This document shows positions 8,169 to 17,234 of a DNA stretch of 64,000 nucleotides, one piece after another. The number at the start of each line of letters is the position of its first letter. The first letter of the stretch is position 1. Position numbers and translations under genes: made by a program. Source of the stretch: Rodentibacter caecimuris (GTDB taxonomy: Bacteria; Pseudomonadota; Gammaproteobacteria; Enterobacterales; Pasteurellaceae); assembly GCF_024622045.1 (NCBI RefSeq), contig NZ_JANKBP010000005.1; one strand, given 5' to 3'. The notes below the pieces were generated by a model. It made no database searches. It was not told the origin of the DNA and saw nothing but the letters and a program-made list of their open reading frames with translations.

Positions 8169-8546
8169 ATGAGTGTACAAGATAAAATCAGAGGATTGCG
8201 TGAGCAAAATAGGCTTTCACAGGAAGAAATGGCTGAACGATTGAATATGTCGCCAAGTGGTTATGCAAAAATTGAACGGGGTGAAACTAAATTATATTTA
8301 GAAAAACTTGAACAAATTGCACAAGTTTTTAATCTTGACATAACCGATCTAATTAATACAAAAAATATTTGTTTCTTAATTAGTGAAAATAGCCAATCCA
8401 GTTCAAATTATTATAGTTCCGATGAAGCCTTAATTATTGAAAATGAGAAATTAAAACTTTCACTCTCTTTTCAAGAACAACTCATTGAGCAACAAAAAAG
8501 AGAAATTGCGTTATTAAAAGAGATGAACGCACTGCTTAAAGCCTAA
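8169..8546 (+). CDS. XRE-family helix-turn-helix regulator
   Basis: A 125-residue transcription factor. Residues 5-60 form a Cro/CI-type HTH (LREQNRLSQEEMAERLNMSPSGYAKIERGET), and residues 90-125 are a Glu/Gln/Leu-rich helix that probably dimerises as a coiled coil. I prefer the ATG at 8169, preceded by AGGTAA, over the TTG at 8100. It diverges from the Opa-like gene and ends 17 bases before the ABC permease. It could control the Opa-like gene, the exporter or both, but no operator is obvious to me. Confidence 0.85.
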   Translation: MSVQDKIRGLREQNRLSQEEMAERLNMSPSGYAKIERGETKLYLEKLEQIAQVFNLDITDLINTKNICFLISENSQSSSNYYSSDEALIIENEKLKLSLSFQEQLIEQQKREIALLKEMNALLKA

Positions 8547-8563
8547 ATAAATCGGCAATAATT

Positions 8564-9811
8564 ATGTTAATTGCTTCAATCTGTAAAGAACTTCGCCTGT
8601 TAAGCCGAGATCTACACGGTGTTGCGGTGTTATTTATTATGCCGATTTTATTTATGTTTATTATGTCCGCCGCATTAAGTAATGAGAGTGAATTAAGCCA
8701 AGAAGCGCCGATTATGCTGCTATCGGAAAGGGAAAATCCGTTAAATGAGGCTTTATTTCAGGCTTTAAAAGAGGAAGGGCTGAGTGTAATGCAGAGTAAT
8801 ATTCAGTCGGAGCGGATAAAGGCAGAAAATGCATTAACAGAGGGCATATATTCTTTATTAATTATCAACTCTAACTCAAAATTGACCGCACTTTCCGGCG
8901 AAAAACCGTTGGAATTACGCTTAAATCCAAGTATCGATCGAGGCTGGTTGTTAGGTGTGAAAGGCATTTTACAAAAGCACTATACAAGACTACGCTTGGA
9001 ACAATATTTAGCGGACAATCACATCAAGTTGAAAAATCGTCAGCAGAAGCAAATCAAAGAAATAGAGAAAAAAGTTAATCAGGATTTAGATAAAAAATTT
9101 GCGCAAATCAATGATTATTTAGCCAAAGCCCGCTGGCAAGAAGTCTATCTTAATCGCCAAGGAGAGCAAGTCGCAAAGCCTAACTCGGTACAGCATAGTG
9201 TGCCTGCTTGGCTGATTTTTGGAATGTTTTTTATTATGATTCCGCTGTCAAACGTGATGGCAATGGAACGACAAACCAATACCATTACCCGCTTACGAAT
9301 GGCTAGGGCTTCGGCATTGAATTTAATCGTAGCGAAATTACTCCCCTATTTTTTAATCAACCAATTACAATTTATCGGTATGATTTCACTGGGGTATTTT
9401 GTATTGCCATACTTTGATATGCCGGCATTTTCTTTGAATGGTGAATGGTGGCAATATGGGGTGTTATCAATGACGGTCAGCATTGCCGCACTCGGCTATG
9501 GTTTATTCGTGAGTGTTATCGCGCGTACAACCGAACACGCCGTTGTGTTAGGTGGTGGAGGAATTATCATTATGGCGGCTATCGGCGGTATTATGGTGCC
9601 GACCTATGTGATGCCCGATATGATGCAAACAGTTGCGGAATTTTCACCGATGGGATGGGCGTTAAGCGGTTTCCAAAATTTATTGCTCAACCGGTATGAA
9701 CTAATCCAAATTGCCGATTATTTAATAAAATTGACTGCTTTCGGCATACTGATGATCGGGTTGGCGGCTGTTCTCTATCAACAACAATTGAAAAAACAAG
9801 TGAGATTTTAA
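8564..9811 (+). CDS. ABC-2 type transporter permease
   Basis: The 415-residue membrane half of an ABC-2 exporter. One membrane span lies at about residues 20-40, then a long soluble, coiled-coil-rich loop (through about 210), then five spans towards the C-terminus; this is the layout of the ABC2_membrane_3/YhgE-NatB type. The gene starts 17 bases after the XRE regulator and its stop overlaps the carrier protein start, so it is coupled to the synthesis genes. Its ATPase at 6193 is separated by an insertion. It probably moves a lipid product or precursor across the inner membrane. A USS lies near 8885. Confidence 0.87.
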   Translation: MLIASICKELRLLSRDLHGVAVLFIMPILFMFIMSAALSNESELSQEAPIMLLSERENPLNEALFQALKEEGLSVMQSNIQSERIKAENALTEGIYSLLIINSNSKLTALSGEKPLELRLNPSIDRGWLLGVKGILQKHYTRLRLEQYLADNHIKLKNRQQKQIKEIEKKVNQDLDKKFAQINDYLAKARWQEVYLNRQGEQVAKPNSVQHSVPAWLIFGMFFIMIPLSNVMAMERQTNTITRLRMARASALNLIVAKLLPYFLINQLQFIGMISLGYFVLPYFDMPAFSLNGEWWQYGVLSMTVSIAALGYGLFVSVIARTTEHAVVLGGGGIIIMAAIGGIMVPTYVMPDMMQTVAEFSPMGWALSGFQNLLLNRYELIQIADYLIKLTAFGILMIGLAAVLYQQQLKKQVRF

Positions 9812-10098
9812 TGGCTTATCTTTTTACTCTTGAATCAAATTTGCTTGAATTAGAGTTAAAAAAACTCATTTTACAGGAATCGGAAAAAGAGGAACTTGAA
9901 CCTGATGAAATTTCTGATGACGAACCTCTTTTTGGCGGGCAAAGCCGTATTCAGTTAGATTCCCTTGATGCGTTACAAATTGCGGTGGCATTACAGGCAC
10001 ATTTTAAAGTACGTTTACAGGGTGACCGAATGGTGCGTAAGCATATGATGAACGTGCGCGATCTTGCGGCTTTTATTCGTGAACAACACCAAAAATGA
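9811..10098 (+). CDS. Acyl carrier protein of the resorcinol arm
   Basis: A 95-residue acyl carrier protein. The phosphopantetheine site is Ser51 in QLDSLDALQ. The start overlaps the permease stop (TAATG) and the stop overlaps the ketosynthase start (ATGA), so all three are translated as a unit. It is a candidate for the DarC-type carrier, or may hold chains made by the ketosynthase pair behind it. The acidic linker before the Ser (EELEPDEISDDEPL) is longer than in the two minus-strand carrier proteins. Confidence 0.87.
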   Translation: MAYLFTLESNLLELELKKLILQESEKEELEPDEISDDEPLFGGQSRIQLDSLDALQIAVALQAHFKVRLQGDRMVRKHMMNVRDLAAFIREQHQK

Positions 10099-11141
10099 CC
10101 GTCTATATTAACGCCGTTTCTGCCCAATTTGCGGAAAAACTCGGACAACGAACCAGCCAAATGTTAGGGCAAACAACAGTATTACCTTACTTCAATGCAT
10201 TTAAAGAACCACTGCTTTCCCTTGAACGGCTTTATGCTTATTTTGATGAGCAAATCGACGGCACTTTAAAACAAGTAAATTGGAATAAAACTGAAGTTAA
10301 AAATATTCCCATTTTGCTTGGCTCCACAGCTTATGTCATGAGTGATTGCGAAGCCCGTATTGCCAATCAACAACCGCTACCAAAAGAATACAGCTTGGCG
10401 GTGATAGCTGATCATTTACGAGAACGGTATCAAACACAAGTATTTAGTTTTGCAACCTCCTGCACCTCTTCCGCCCAAGCCATTGGCTATGCCTATAAAA
10501 TGCTGAAAAATAACATAGCAGAAAAAGCCTTAGTACTCGGTTTTGAAATGTTTAATCGCTTAACGTTTGAGCATTTTCAAGCAATGAATTTACTTTCCCA
10601 AGAGCCATCTTATTTACCGATGATCGCATCCAATGGCATGATTTTAGGTGAGGGTATGGGGTGTATAGCATTATCTATCCAACCAAATCGCTCCTTATAT
10701 TGCGAAATCTTAGGTGTAACGAGCGTAACAGATAATGAAAATCTGACCAATAGCAACAAAAACTCATTGAAAACCTTGCTTAAGCAATGCCTTAAAAAAG
10801 TCCAAATATCGGCGGAACAAATCCAAGGCATCAAAATTCATGGTGTGGGCGGTAGTAGTGATGAAATGGAAAAACAAGTACTGAGAGAACTTTTCCCACA
10901 AACAGAGTGGATGTTAGTCAAACCTTATATGGGACACACACTCGGCGCAAGCGGTGTATTGGAAACAGTATTTTTTTATCAAAGTTTACAAACCCAATAC
11001 CTTACCGAATTACCTTGGCAAATGGAAGATAAAAATCAATGGACAGCCCATGGAAAAGCCTTAAAGTGCGGTTATTATTTACACTATTTTTTAGGTTTCG
11101 GCGGCAGTCATATCGCATGGGTAACCAAGGTGGGTGAATGA
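10095..11141 (+). CDS. Beta-ketoacyl-ACP synthase (KAS I/II type)
   Basis: A 348-residue condensing enzyme, shorter than FabF. The Cys-His-His triad is intact: Cys123 in FATSCTSSAQ, His249 in KIHGVGG and His281 in MGHTLGASG, although HGVGG replaces the common HGTGT. It starts inside the stop of the carrier protein and its own stop overlaps the small partner gene, both as ATGA. I infer a heterodimer with that partner, extending chains on the plus-strand carrier. A USS lies within the 3' part, near 11062. Confidence 0.85.
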   Translation: MTVYINAVSAQFAEKLGQRTSQMLGQTTVLPYFNAFKEPLLSLERLYAYFDEQIDGTLKQVNWNKTEVKNIPILLGSTAYVMSDCEARIANQQPLPKEYSLAVIADHLRERYQTQVFSFATSCTSSAQAIGYAYKMLKNNIAEKALVLGFEMFNRLTFEHFQAMNLLSQEPSYLPMIASNGMILGEGMGCIALSIQPNRSLYCEILGVTSVTDNENLTNSNKNSLKTLLKQCLKKVQISAEQIQGIKIHGVGGSSDEMEKQVLRELFPQTEWMLVKPYMGHTLGASGVLETVFFYQSLQTQYLTELPWQMEDKNQWTAHGKALKCGYYLHYFLGFGGSHIAWVTKVGE

Positions 11142-11719
11142 TTTATTTACAACAGAAAAATACGTTTATAGCAAACGGAAAGACGGATAAAGCCCTTCGC
11201 CAACAACTACAAATAGAGGGCATTGATCCCCGTCGTTTTAGCCGTTTCACCCAGCTCGCCTTGTTGGGTGCATTACCACTAAAAAATAGTATTCAGCCCA
11301 CTTGTGGTATTTATCTTGGTTCCCCCTTTAACTCACCAAGTAAATTTGACAAGATGTTTCATCAACTTAATGAATACGATATGCCGAGTCCATTAGATTT
11401 TATGGCGAATATCAATAATGCAGCGACGTTTCAACTTGCTCAAATCTTTCAAATAATGGGAAATTCAATCTTTCTACCGATTAATCAAAAAACAATCTGG
11501 CAACCACTTCAATTAGCAAAACTAGATTTAATCAACGGTGATATAGAACAAGCTTTGATCGGATGGGTGCTGGAAGGAAACCTAGAAAAACAACCGGAAG
11601 GCGCGATATTTTGGCTAGTATCCAAAGAGTCAGAAAGTGCGGTCAAAAAATTAGCAGTTTTGCCAAAATGTGAAGATATGCAAAATTTGGATTTTTTGTC
11701 GATTGTGCAAAAGATTTAA
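11138..11719 (+). CDS. Short ketosynthase-like protein, probable chain-length factor
   Basis: A 193-residue protein related to the N-terminal half of ketosynthases, similar in layout to the ApeC-type factor at 26962 (an RRFSRFTQLALLG start, a middle SPLDFMANINNAATFQLAQI, and QIEQALIGWVLEG at the end). No catalytic Cys is present where ketosynthases have it; the equivalent area reads PINQKTIW. Translational overlap with the ketosynthase suggests that it serves as its non-catalytic partner and sets chain length. It ends just before a bidirectional terminator that separates the two converging operons. A USS lies near 11637. Confidence 0.68.
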   Translation: MIYLQQKNTFIANGKTDKALRQQLQIEGIDPRRFSRFTQLALLGALPLKNSIQPTCGIYLGSPFNSPSKFDKMFHQLNEYDMPSPLDFMANINNAATFQLAQIFQIMGNSIFLPINQKTIWQPLQLAKLDLINGDIEQALIGWVLEGNLEKQPEGAIFWLVSKESESAVKKLAVLPKCEDMQNLDFLSIVQKI

Positions 11720-11722
11720 TTT

Positions 11723-11741
11723 GGTCGGGTTTCACCCGACC
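11723..11741. terminator. Bidirectional hairpin between converging pigment operons
   Basis: A strong stem, GGTCGGGT/ACCCGACC with a three-base loop, lies between the stop of the chain-length-factor-like gene and the convergent stop of the APE ketosynthase. Flanks are A/T-rich on both sides rather than T-run-like. Confidence 0.65.
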
Positions 11742-11748
11742 GATTAAA

Positions 11749-12993
11749 TTATGCTTTCCACCGCTTAAAAATCAATGAGGTATTTACACCGCCAAAGGCA
11801 AAGTTATTATTCATCACATAATCTGTGTGAATTTCACGCCCCTCCCCTCGAATATAATCTAGCTTACCACAGCGTTCATCAATATTATCTAAGTTTAACG
11901 TTGGGGCAAACCAAGCATCCCGCATCATTTCAATAGAAAACCACGACTCCAAAGCACCACAAGCACCGAGTGTATGACCAAAATAGCTTTTTTGTGAACT
12001 GAGTGGAATTTTTCCGAAGATAGCTTCGGTTGCGAGGGTTTCAGCAATATCGCCTTGTTCTGTCGCCGTACCGTGCCCATTCACATAACCAATTTTTTCG
12101 GGTGATAGATTGGCATCTTTAAGTGCTAATTCCATACAGCGTTGCATAGTGTCTTTTTGTGGACGGGTAACATGTGCCCCATCACTGTTTGCTCCATAAC
12201 CGACCAGCTCGGCAATGATGTTCGCACCGCGTGCAAGGGCGTGTTCTAATTCTTCTAATACAAACATTCCTGCTCCCTCACCAATGACGAGACCGTCCCG
12301 ATCTTTATCGTACGGACGTGGGGTTTTGCTTGGATTGTCCACGTTTCGACTTGCTGCATAAAGGGAATCGAAAACATAGACTTCCGACGGACAAAATTCC
12401 TCACCACCACCAGCTAGCATCATTGGAATAAGCCCATACTTAATTGCTTCATAAGCATAACCGATTCCTTGGCTGCCTGAAGAACAAGCACTGGAGGTTG
12501 GGATAATTCGCCCTGTTAAACCAAAGAAAATACCAATGTTTGCCGCAGTGGTATGAGGCATCATTCGAACATAAGTATTGGCATTGAAACCGTCCGATTT
12601 ACCTGTCATCAAAAGTTCGGCCGCATCTTTGATGTCGTTGGTAGAGCCGGTTGAAGAACCACAAGCCACGCCCATTCTGCCATCTTTGAGATAAGCTAAA
12701 ATTTCACCGTTTCCATCAAGTAAATTAGCGTTAGCCAAAGCACGCTCGCTAGCCTCCACAACAAACTGTGAAACACGCCCAAGACTGCGTAATTGTTTCC
12801 GCGTCCAATGTTTTGGTGGTTGGTAATTGTGAATTTCTGCACCTAAACGTGCTTCTAATTCAGGGTAGCGTTCAACCCAATCTTTTTTAGCTTGCACGGC
12901 ATTTTGTTTGCGTTGAAATGCAGACTTTATTTCTTGCCATTCTTTACCAAAGGCAGTAACAGCCCCAATACCGGTGACAACAACTCGTTTCAT
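11749..12993 (-). CDS. apeO: APE beta-ketoacyl-ACP synthase ApeO-like
   Basis: The core elongating ketosynthase of aryl polyene synthesis, about 414 residues. Catalytic residues are Cys170 in TSSACSSG, His307 in NGHGTATEQGD and His340 in FGHTLGACG. In characterised APE systems ApeO works as a heterodimer with the chain-length factor ApeC, whose homolog here is at 26962. I use the ATG at 12993 (MKRVVVTG); the frame is open four codons further. It is the last gene of the operon, 45 bases after apeQ, and is read towards the convergent terminator. Confidence 0.88.
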   Translation of the reverse strand: MKRVVVTGIGAVTAFGKEWQEIKSAFQRKQNAVQAKKDWVERYPELEARLGAEIHNYQPPKHWTRKQLRSLGRVSQFVVEASERALANANLLDGNGEILAYLKDGRMGVACGSSTGSTNDIKDAAELLMTGKSDGFNANTYVRMMPHTTAANIGIFFGLTGRIIPTSSACSSGSQGIGYAYEAIKYGLIPMMLAGGGEEFCPSEVYVFDSLYAASRNVDNPSKTPRPYDKDRDGLVIGEGAGMFVLEELEHALARGANIIAELVGYGANSDGAHVTRPQKDTMQRCMELALKDANLSPEKIGYVNGHGTATEQGDIAETLATEAIFGKIPLSSQKSYFGHTLGACGALESWFSIEMMRDAWFAPTLNLDNIDERCGKLDYIRGEGREIHTDYVMNNNFAFGGVNTSLIFKRWKA

Positions 12994-13049
12994 CTTTGCT
13001 CTCATTATTTATTATAAAACAGGCTGATATAGAATCAGCCCTTACACAG

Positions 13050-13778
13050 TTAGCACAAGCCACCATTTACGCCGATAACTTGTCGGGTAATATAGGCAGC
13101 TCTTTCATCCATCAAGAAATCAACAGTATGAGCCACTTCATCAGGATTACCCATTCTGCCGGTTGGGATCATTTTTAAAATTTCATCAATCGGTAGATTT
13201 TCATCTAAAATTTCCGTATCAATTAATCCCGGAGCGACACAGTTAACGGTAATTTTGCGTTTTGCCAATTCTACTGCAAGGGCTTTTGCCGCCCCAATAA
13301 TACCCGCTTTCGATGCACTATAATTCACTTGCCCACGATTACCAATAATGCCAGAAACAGAGGTAATACAAACAATGCGTCCGGCTTTTCGACGACGGAT
13401 CATTGGCATCATAATCGGATGAAGCACATTGTAAAAACCGTCCAAATTAGTACGTAGTACCACATCCCAATCCTCATTGGTCAGTGCAGGAAAGGCATTA
13501 TCACGGGTTAAACCAGCATTAAGCACCACACCATAATACGCACCATACTCTTCTACGTCTGCCAATAATTTCTGGGCGGTTTGCTCACGATTGCTCACAT
13601 CAAATTGTAGCACTCTTGCACTTTTCCCTAAATTTCTGATTGATTGAGCGACATCTTCCGCCTCTTCAATACGGTTGCGGCAATGTACGACAATATCAAA
13701 GCCTGATTGAGCGAGACGCAAGGCAATCGCTTTGCCAATGCCTCGGCTAGAGCCGGTAATTAAAATAGTTTGCTTCAT
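13050..13778 (-). CDS. apeQ: APE 3-ketoacyl-ACP reductase ApeQ-like
   Basis: A short-chain dehydrogenase of the FabG type, 242 residues, that reduces beta-ketoacyl-ACP in each elongation round with NADPH. The cofactor loop TGSSRGIG is at 8-15 and the catalytic Ser140, Tyr153 and Lys157 (ITSVSG, NYSASK) are all in place. It lies between the dehydratase apeP and the ketosynthase apeO in the order R-P-Q-O seen in other APE clusters. Confidence 0.9.
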   Translation of the reverse strand: MKQTILITGSSRGIGKAIALRLAQSGFDIVVHCRNRIEEAEDVAQSIRNLGKSARVLQFDVSNREQTAQKLLADVEEYGAYYGVVLNAGLTRDNAFPALTNEDWDVVLRTNLDGFYNVLHPIMMPMIRRRKAGRIVCITSVSGIIGNRGQVNYSASKAGIIGAAKALAVELAKRKITVNCVAPGLIDTEILDENLPIDEILKMIPTGRMGNPDEVAHTVDFLMDERAAYITRQVIGVNGGLC

Positions 13779-13790
13779 TGTATTCTCTTT

Positions 13791-14276
13791 TTAAAAAAGT
13801 GCGGTTAATTTTCTGTGTGTTTTTTTATCGGTATTTACTTGAGGACGGTAAACATTCAACGCTCCTTCAATTAAAACTTGCTCGGTGTCTAAATCTGTCA
13901 GGGAGCAGTCAAACACACCAAACCCGGTTGCATCTTCAATAGAAAGTTGAATACGAATCTGCAACCGATGTCCCAGTGTGACCAAGGGGGTGTAAAATTT
14001 TAGCTTTCGAGAACCAATCCAATAACCTAAACTAATTGGCTGTCCGGCTTTCATACATTTACAACCCGCCCAAGCCGCAATACCTTGTGCCATAATCTCA
14101 GCCGCCATATAAGTAGGTAATTCCCCATTTTTGACCAATAAACAAGCTTCCGTTGGTGTGGCTTCAGCAATCAGAAAATTATCGCCAAAATCGGTAATTT
14201 TTTCCAACATCACCATTTTTCCACTATGCGGTATAAGGGAAGCAACATTGGTTATCGGACATGTCAAGTCAATCAT
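13791..14276 (-). CDS. apeP: APE hot-dog dehydratase ApeP-like
   Basis: A hot-dog fold 3-hydroxyacyl-ACP dehydratase of 161 residues (IPHSGKMVMLEKI and an EIMAQGIAAWAGC helix). In characterised systems ApeP pairs with ApeI to dehydrate the growing polyene; the ApeI-like domain here is fused to a ligase at 24045. I start at the ATG at 14276, eight bases inside apeR; the frame's earlier start gives a leader read from apeR. A USS overlaps the stop region near 13797. Confidence 0.83.
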   Translation of the reverse strand: MIDLTCPITNVASLIPHSGKMVMLEKITDFGDNFLIAEATPTEACLLVKNGELPTYMAAEIMAQGIAAWAGCKCMKAGQPISLGYWIGSRKLKFYTPLVTLGHRLQIRIQLSIEDATGFGVFDCSLTDLDTEQVLIEGALNVYRPQVNTDKKTHRKLTALF

Positions 14277-15495
14277 CTGTTTCCCCCAAAATAAGTACCG
14301 TATTATTACCGCCAAAAGCGAAAGAGCTACTTGCCCCTATTCGTTTGTCATTTATCCAACGACTGTGAGAATCCGTTAATGCAATGTCTGGTAGCAGTGG
14401 ATCCTTTTCGCCATCCCATAATTGAGCGGGTAATTGCCCGGTTGGATTTAATGTTCGGTCAATCATTCCCCATAAAATCGCCGCTTCAATTGCACCCGCA
14501 GCCCCTAGAGTATGCCCGGTATAAGGTTTGGTACTGGTACAAAAAGTTTGATTGCCAAATACAACGCTGACAGCAAGAGATTCCATTTGATCATTATGGA
14601 TTGTGCCTGTACCGTGTAAATTAATCCAACCGATTTGATGTGGTTCTACTTGTGCTGAGGCTAATGCGGCATGAAAAGCGGTCATTGCGCCTTCCCCCTG
14701 TGGGTGTGGCGATGACATATGATATGCATCGCTACTTGCCCCGTAACCTAATAGTTGTACGGATGTGTCATCAAGTTTTTCACGACTCATGATAAACACG
14801 GCCGCGCCTTCACCAATATTAATACCTTGACGATTAACGGAAAACGGATTGGTTCTTTTATCCGATAATACAGAAAGTGAGTTAAAACCCTTTACTGTGA
14901 GCAAGGAGAGGGTATCCACGCCACCACAAATCACTGCATCGCATATATTGACTTTGAGCAAACGTGCCGCAGTGATCAGTGCCTTTGCCCCTGAGGTGCA
15001 AGCGGTAGAAATGCCATAAACCAAGCCTTTCAAGCCATATTGATGTGCAATGAAATCAGCCGGAGCAGAAAAATATTGCTGTTGTTGTTTGAATTTTTCC
15101 CCAGACCAATCATTTGGATGTGCGGCTTCATATTTAAACACGGGAATGTTTTCATCCACACCAGTGGTAGAAGAGCCGATAACGACTGCAATACGATGCT
15201 CACCAAATCTTGTGATCGCCACCTCAATTTGAGGTTCCAGTTGCTGCAAGCAATGCCATAGTACTTGGTTGTTTCGGCTACGATGTTCATCAGCCAAATT
15301 CACCGGGAAGGGACGTAAATCCGTTTTAATCGATCCAAGCATATAGGCAGAGCCATTAAGATTCTCTGCTCGGAATAGCTGATCGGATAATGCTAGTGGT
15401 GAATCGCCCCTTTCCAATAAGGCTCGGACATGATGGGCAATACCTTCCCCCAAGCAAGTCAAAATAGCCGGACGGCTTAAATAAAGTGCGGTCAT
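14269..15495 (-). CDS. apeR: APE ketosynthase ApeR-like
   Basis: A 408-residue KAS-type enzyme with Cys166 in ISTACTSGA, a His in NLHGTGT and a second His in TGHTLGAAG. ApeR homologs are the second ketosynthase of APE loci and are thought to prime synthesis or act early. It begins three bases after the DUF3261 lipoprotein stop. A USS sits within its first codons, near 15484, which places an uptake word across a translation start. Confidence 0.87.
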   Translation of the reverse strand: MTALYLSRPAILTCLGEGIAHHVRALLERGDSPLALSDQLFRAENLNGSAYMLGSIKTDLRPFPVNLADEHRSRNNQVLWHCLQQLEPQIEVAITRFGEHRIAVVIGSSTTGVDENIPVFKYEAAHPNDWSGEKFKQQQQYFSAPADFIAHQYGLKGLVYGISTACTSGAKALITAARLLKVNICDAVICGGVDTLSLLTVKGFNSLSVLSDKRTNPFSVNRQGINIGEGAAVFIMSREKLDDTSVQLLGYGASSDAYHMSSPHPQGEGAMTAFHAALASAQVEPHQIGWINLHGTGTIHNDQMESLAVSVVFGNQTFCTSTKPYTGHTLGAAGAIEAAILWGMIDRTLNPTGQLPAQLWDGEKDPLLPDIALTDSHSRWINDKRIGASSSFAFGGNNTVLILGETDD

Positions 15496-15497
15496 TT

Positions 15498-15983
15498 TTA
15501 ATTTAGTTCTTCAATGTGCCAATAACTCATATCAGCTAGTTCAATATCTACCCCCGACTGCCGGGAAATAATTCGCCAAACTTGTTTTTTATCTACAAAA
15601 TAGGTAGTCGCCTGTTGGGTTCGCTCAATGTGGCTAAATGTAAACAACGACTCCGTATTAAGTGCCGTAGCAATCGCCGAAAATAGCTGTTTGGCTTGCT
15701 GATTTGGCATAACAAAACCGTCATTTTGCCACCCTTCATTATTCAAAATGACGCGGGCGATAGGTGCACCCAAAGGATCACTTTGCACCCATCGCCATAC
15801 CTGTGGTTGAGCGGATAAACTCAGCAAGCTGGATTGTTTCAACCCACCATTTATATCCCGTTGTTCCACTTTAAATAACCGCTCCGTTTTTTGTTGTAGT
15901 GGCAAAGTTTGAACCCTGGGTAGATTTGAACAGGCAGTTAAAAACAAACCGAACAAGCCCAACAAAAGGTATTTTTTCATCAT
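15498..15983 (-). CDS. DUF3261 lipoprotein
   Basis: A 161-residue predicted lipoprotein: the signal peptide MMKKYLLLGLFGLFLTACSN ends in a canonical lipobox. DUF3261 proteins accompany most APE clusters and are thought to help deliver or anchor the pigment at the outer membrane; the exact role is not known. The start overlaps the flavin oxidoreductase stop (TAATG), so it is coupled to that gene. ATG at 15980 is an equal alternative. Confidence 0.83.
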   Translation of the reverse strand: MMKKYLLLGLFGLFLTACSNLPRVQTLPLQQKTERLFKVEQRDINGGLKQSSLLSLSAQPQVWRWVQSDPLGAPIARVILNNEGWQNDGFVMPNQQAKQLFSAIATALNTESLFTFSHIERTQQATTYFVDKKQVWRIISRQSGVDIELADMSYWHIEELN

Positions 15984-17218
15984 TAATCTTGTGTCGCAAC
16001 TCCGCACACTTCAGCCAAAGCTTTTAAACGTGCTTCAGATTTCGCCACATAAGGATTATTGGTATCCCAAGCATAACCTGCCAAAATCGAAGAAATCATT
16101 TGGCGGATCTCCGGTTGAGGATTGCGAGCATATACCACATCTTGGAATGATCCCTCATACCAACCTGTGACATAAGTTCTGAACGCATTTACGCCAACCA
16201 TCAACTCATCAGCGAATTCGGTTTTCCAATCCACATTTTCTCCATTTAATTGATGGATAATTAAACCGCTTGCCAAACGAGCCGAGTGCAATGCAATGGT
16301 TACCCCTGATGAGAAAACGGGATCTAAAAATTCTGCCGCATTGCCCAACAGAGCAAAGTGTTTACCGAATAAGGTTTTCACGTTTGCAGAATAACCTTGA
16401 ATATTACGAAACGGAAACTCGTTTTCCCAATTTGCATTCGCTAAAATGCGTTTTAGCATTGGACATTCCAGTGCAAATTTTTTCAATACAGTCTCATTAT
16501 CACCTTCAAGGGTTTCAGGCAAGCCCACTACACCAATAGAACAACGGTTATCGGCAAATGGAATGAGCCATAGCCACACATCACGGTGTATTGGGTGGGT
16601 AGTAATTAAAATTTTGTTACGGTCAAAATCAGGATCGGTGATATTGTCATCAATATGCGTAAAACGTGCCACACGTGCAGGCAAACAAGAGGGCGTTTCT
16701 AAATCAAGTAAACGGGGCAATACTCGTCCGTAACCACTGGCATCTAATACAAAACGGGCTGACAAGCGGTATTCTTCGCCGTTTTCTTTGCGAATGGAAA
16801 GCTCTGCATTTTCTTGCGAATTATCGAACGCCAACACTTCTTCACCAAAACGAACATCTACACCTTTTTTCGCCACTTCATCAATTAAAATTTTATCAAA
16901 AATGCCTCGGCGAACTTGGTAAGTCGTACCGGGGCCGGGGGTGAATTTATCCGTAAAATCAAAATAGGTATAACGATTACCCCAAGTGAACGCTGCACCG
17001 TTTTTAAATTGGAAACTTGGCTCTGCGTGAACGGCATCGACTAAGCCTGCTTCTTCCAACATATCCATACAATAAGGCAGTAAACTTTCGCCAATCACAA
17101 AACGTGGGAAATGCTGTTTTTCAATCACACAAACCTTTAGGCCTTGTTTGTGCAATAAGGCGGCAGCAACCGAACCGGACGGACCGGCGCCAATAATTGC
17201 GACATCAAATAACGCCAT
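15983..17218 (-). CDS. FAD-dependent oxidoreductase (tryptophan halogenase-like)
   Basis: A 411-residue flavoprotein with the Rossmann motif IIGAGPSGSVAAALL at residues 8-22 and the FADH-domain stretches GESLLPYCMDML and LLGNAAEFLDPVFSSGV. The overall family includes halogenases and geranylgeranyl reductases; I see no clear W.W.I halogenase motif, so hydroxylation or oxidation of the aryl ring or polyene is more likely than halogenation. Members occur in most APE clusters. It carries an Actinobacillus-type uptake word at 16762-16770. Confidence 0.82.
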   Translation of the reverse strand: MALFDVAIIGAGPSGSVAAALLHKQGLKVCVIEKQHFPRFVIGESLLPYCMDMLEEAGLVDAVHAEPSFQFKNGAAFTWGNRYTYFDFTDKFTPGPGTTYQVRRGIFDKILIDEVAKKGVDVRFGEEVLAFDNSQENAELSIRKENGEEYRLSARFVLDASGYGRVLPRLLDLETPSCLPARVARFTHIDDNITDPDFDRNKILITTHPIHRDVWLWLIPFADNRCSIGVVGLPETLEGDNETVLKKFALECPMLKRILANANWENEFPFRNIQGYSANVKTLFGKHFALLGNAAEFLDPVFSSGVTIALHSARLASGLIIHQLNGENVDWKTEFADELMVGVNAFRTYVTGWYEGSFQDVVYARNPQPEIRQMISSILAGYAWDTNNPYVAKSEARLKALAEVCGVATQD

Positions 17219-17234
17219 AGATAATTCTCCAAAT

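Noticed and set aside
15983..17218. A tryptophan halogenase.
   Set aside because: The flavin fold is shared, but I see no clear WxWxIP motif, so halogenation is not supported.
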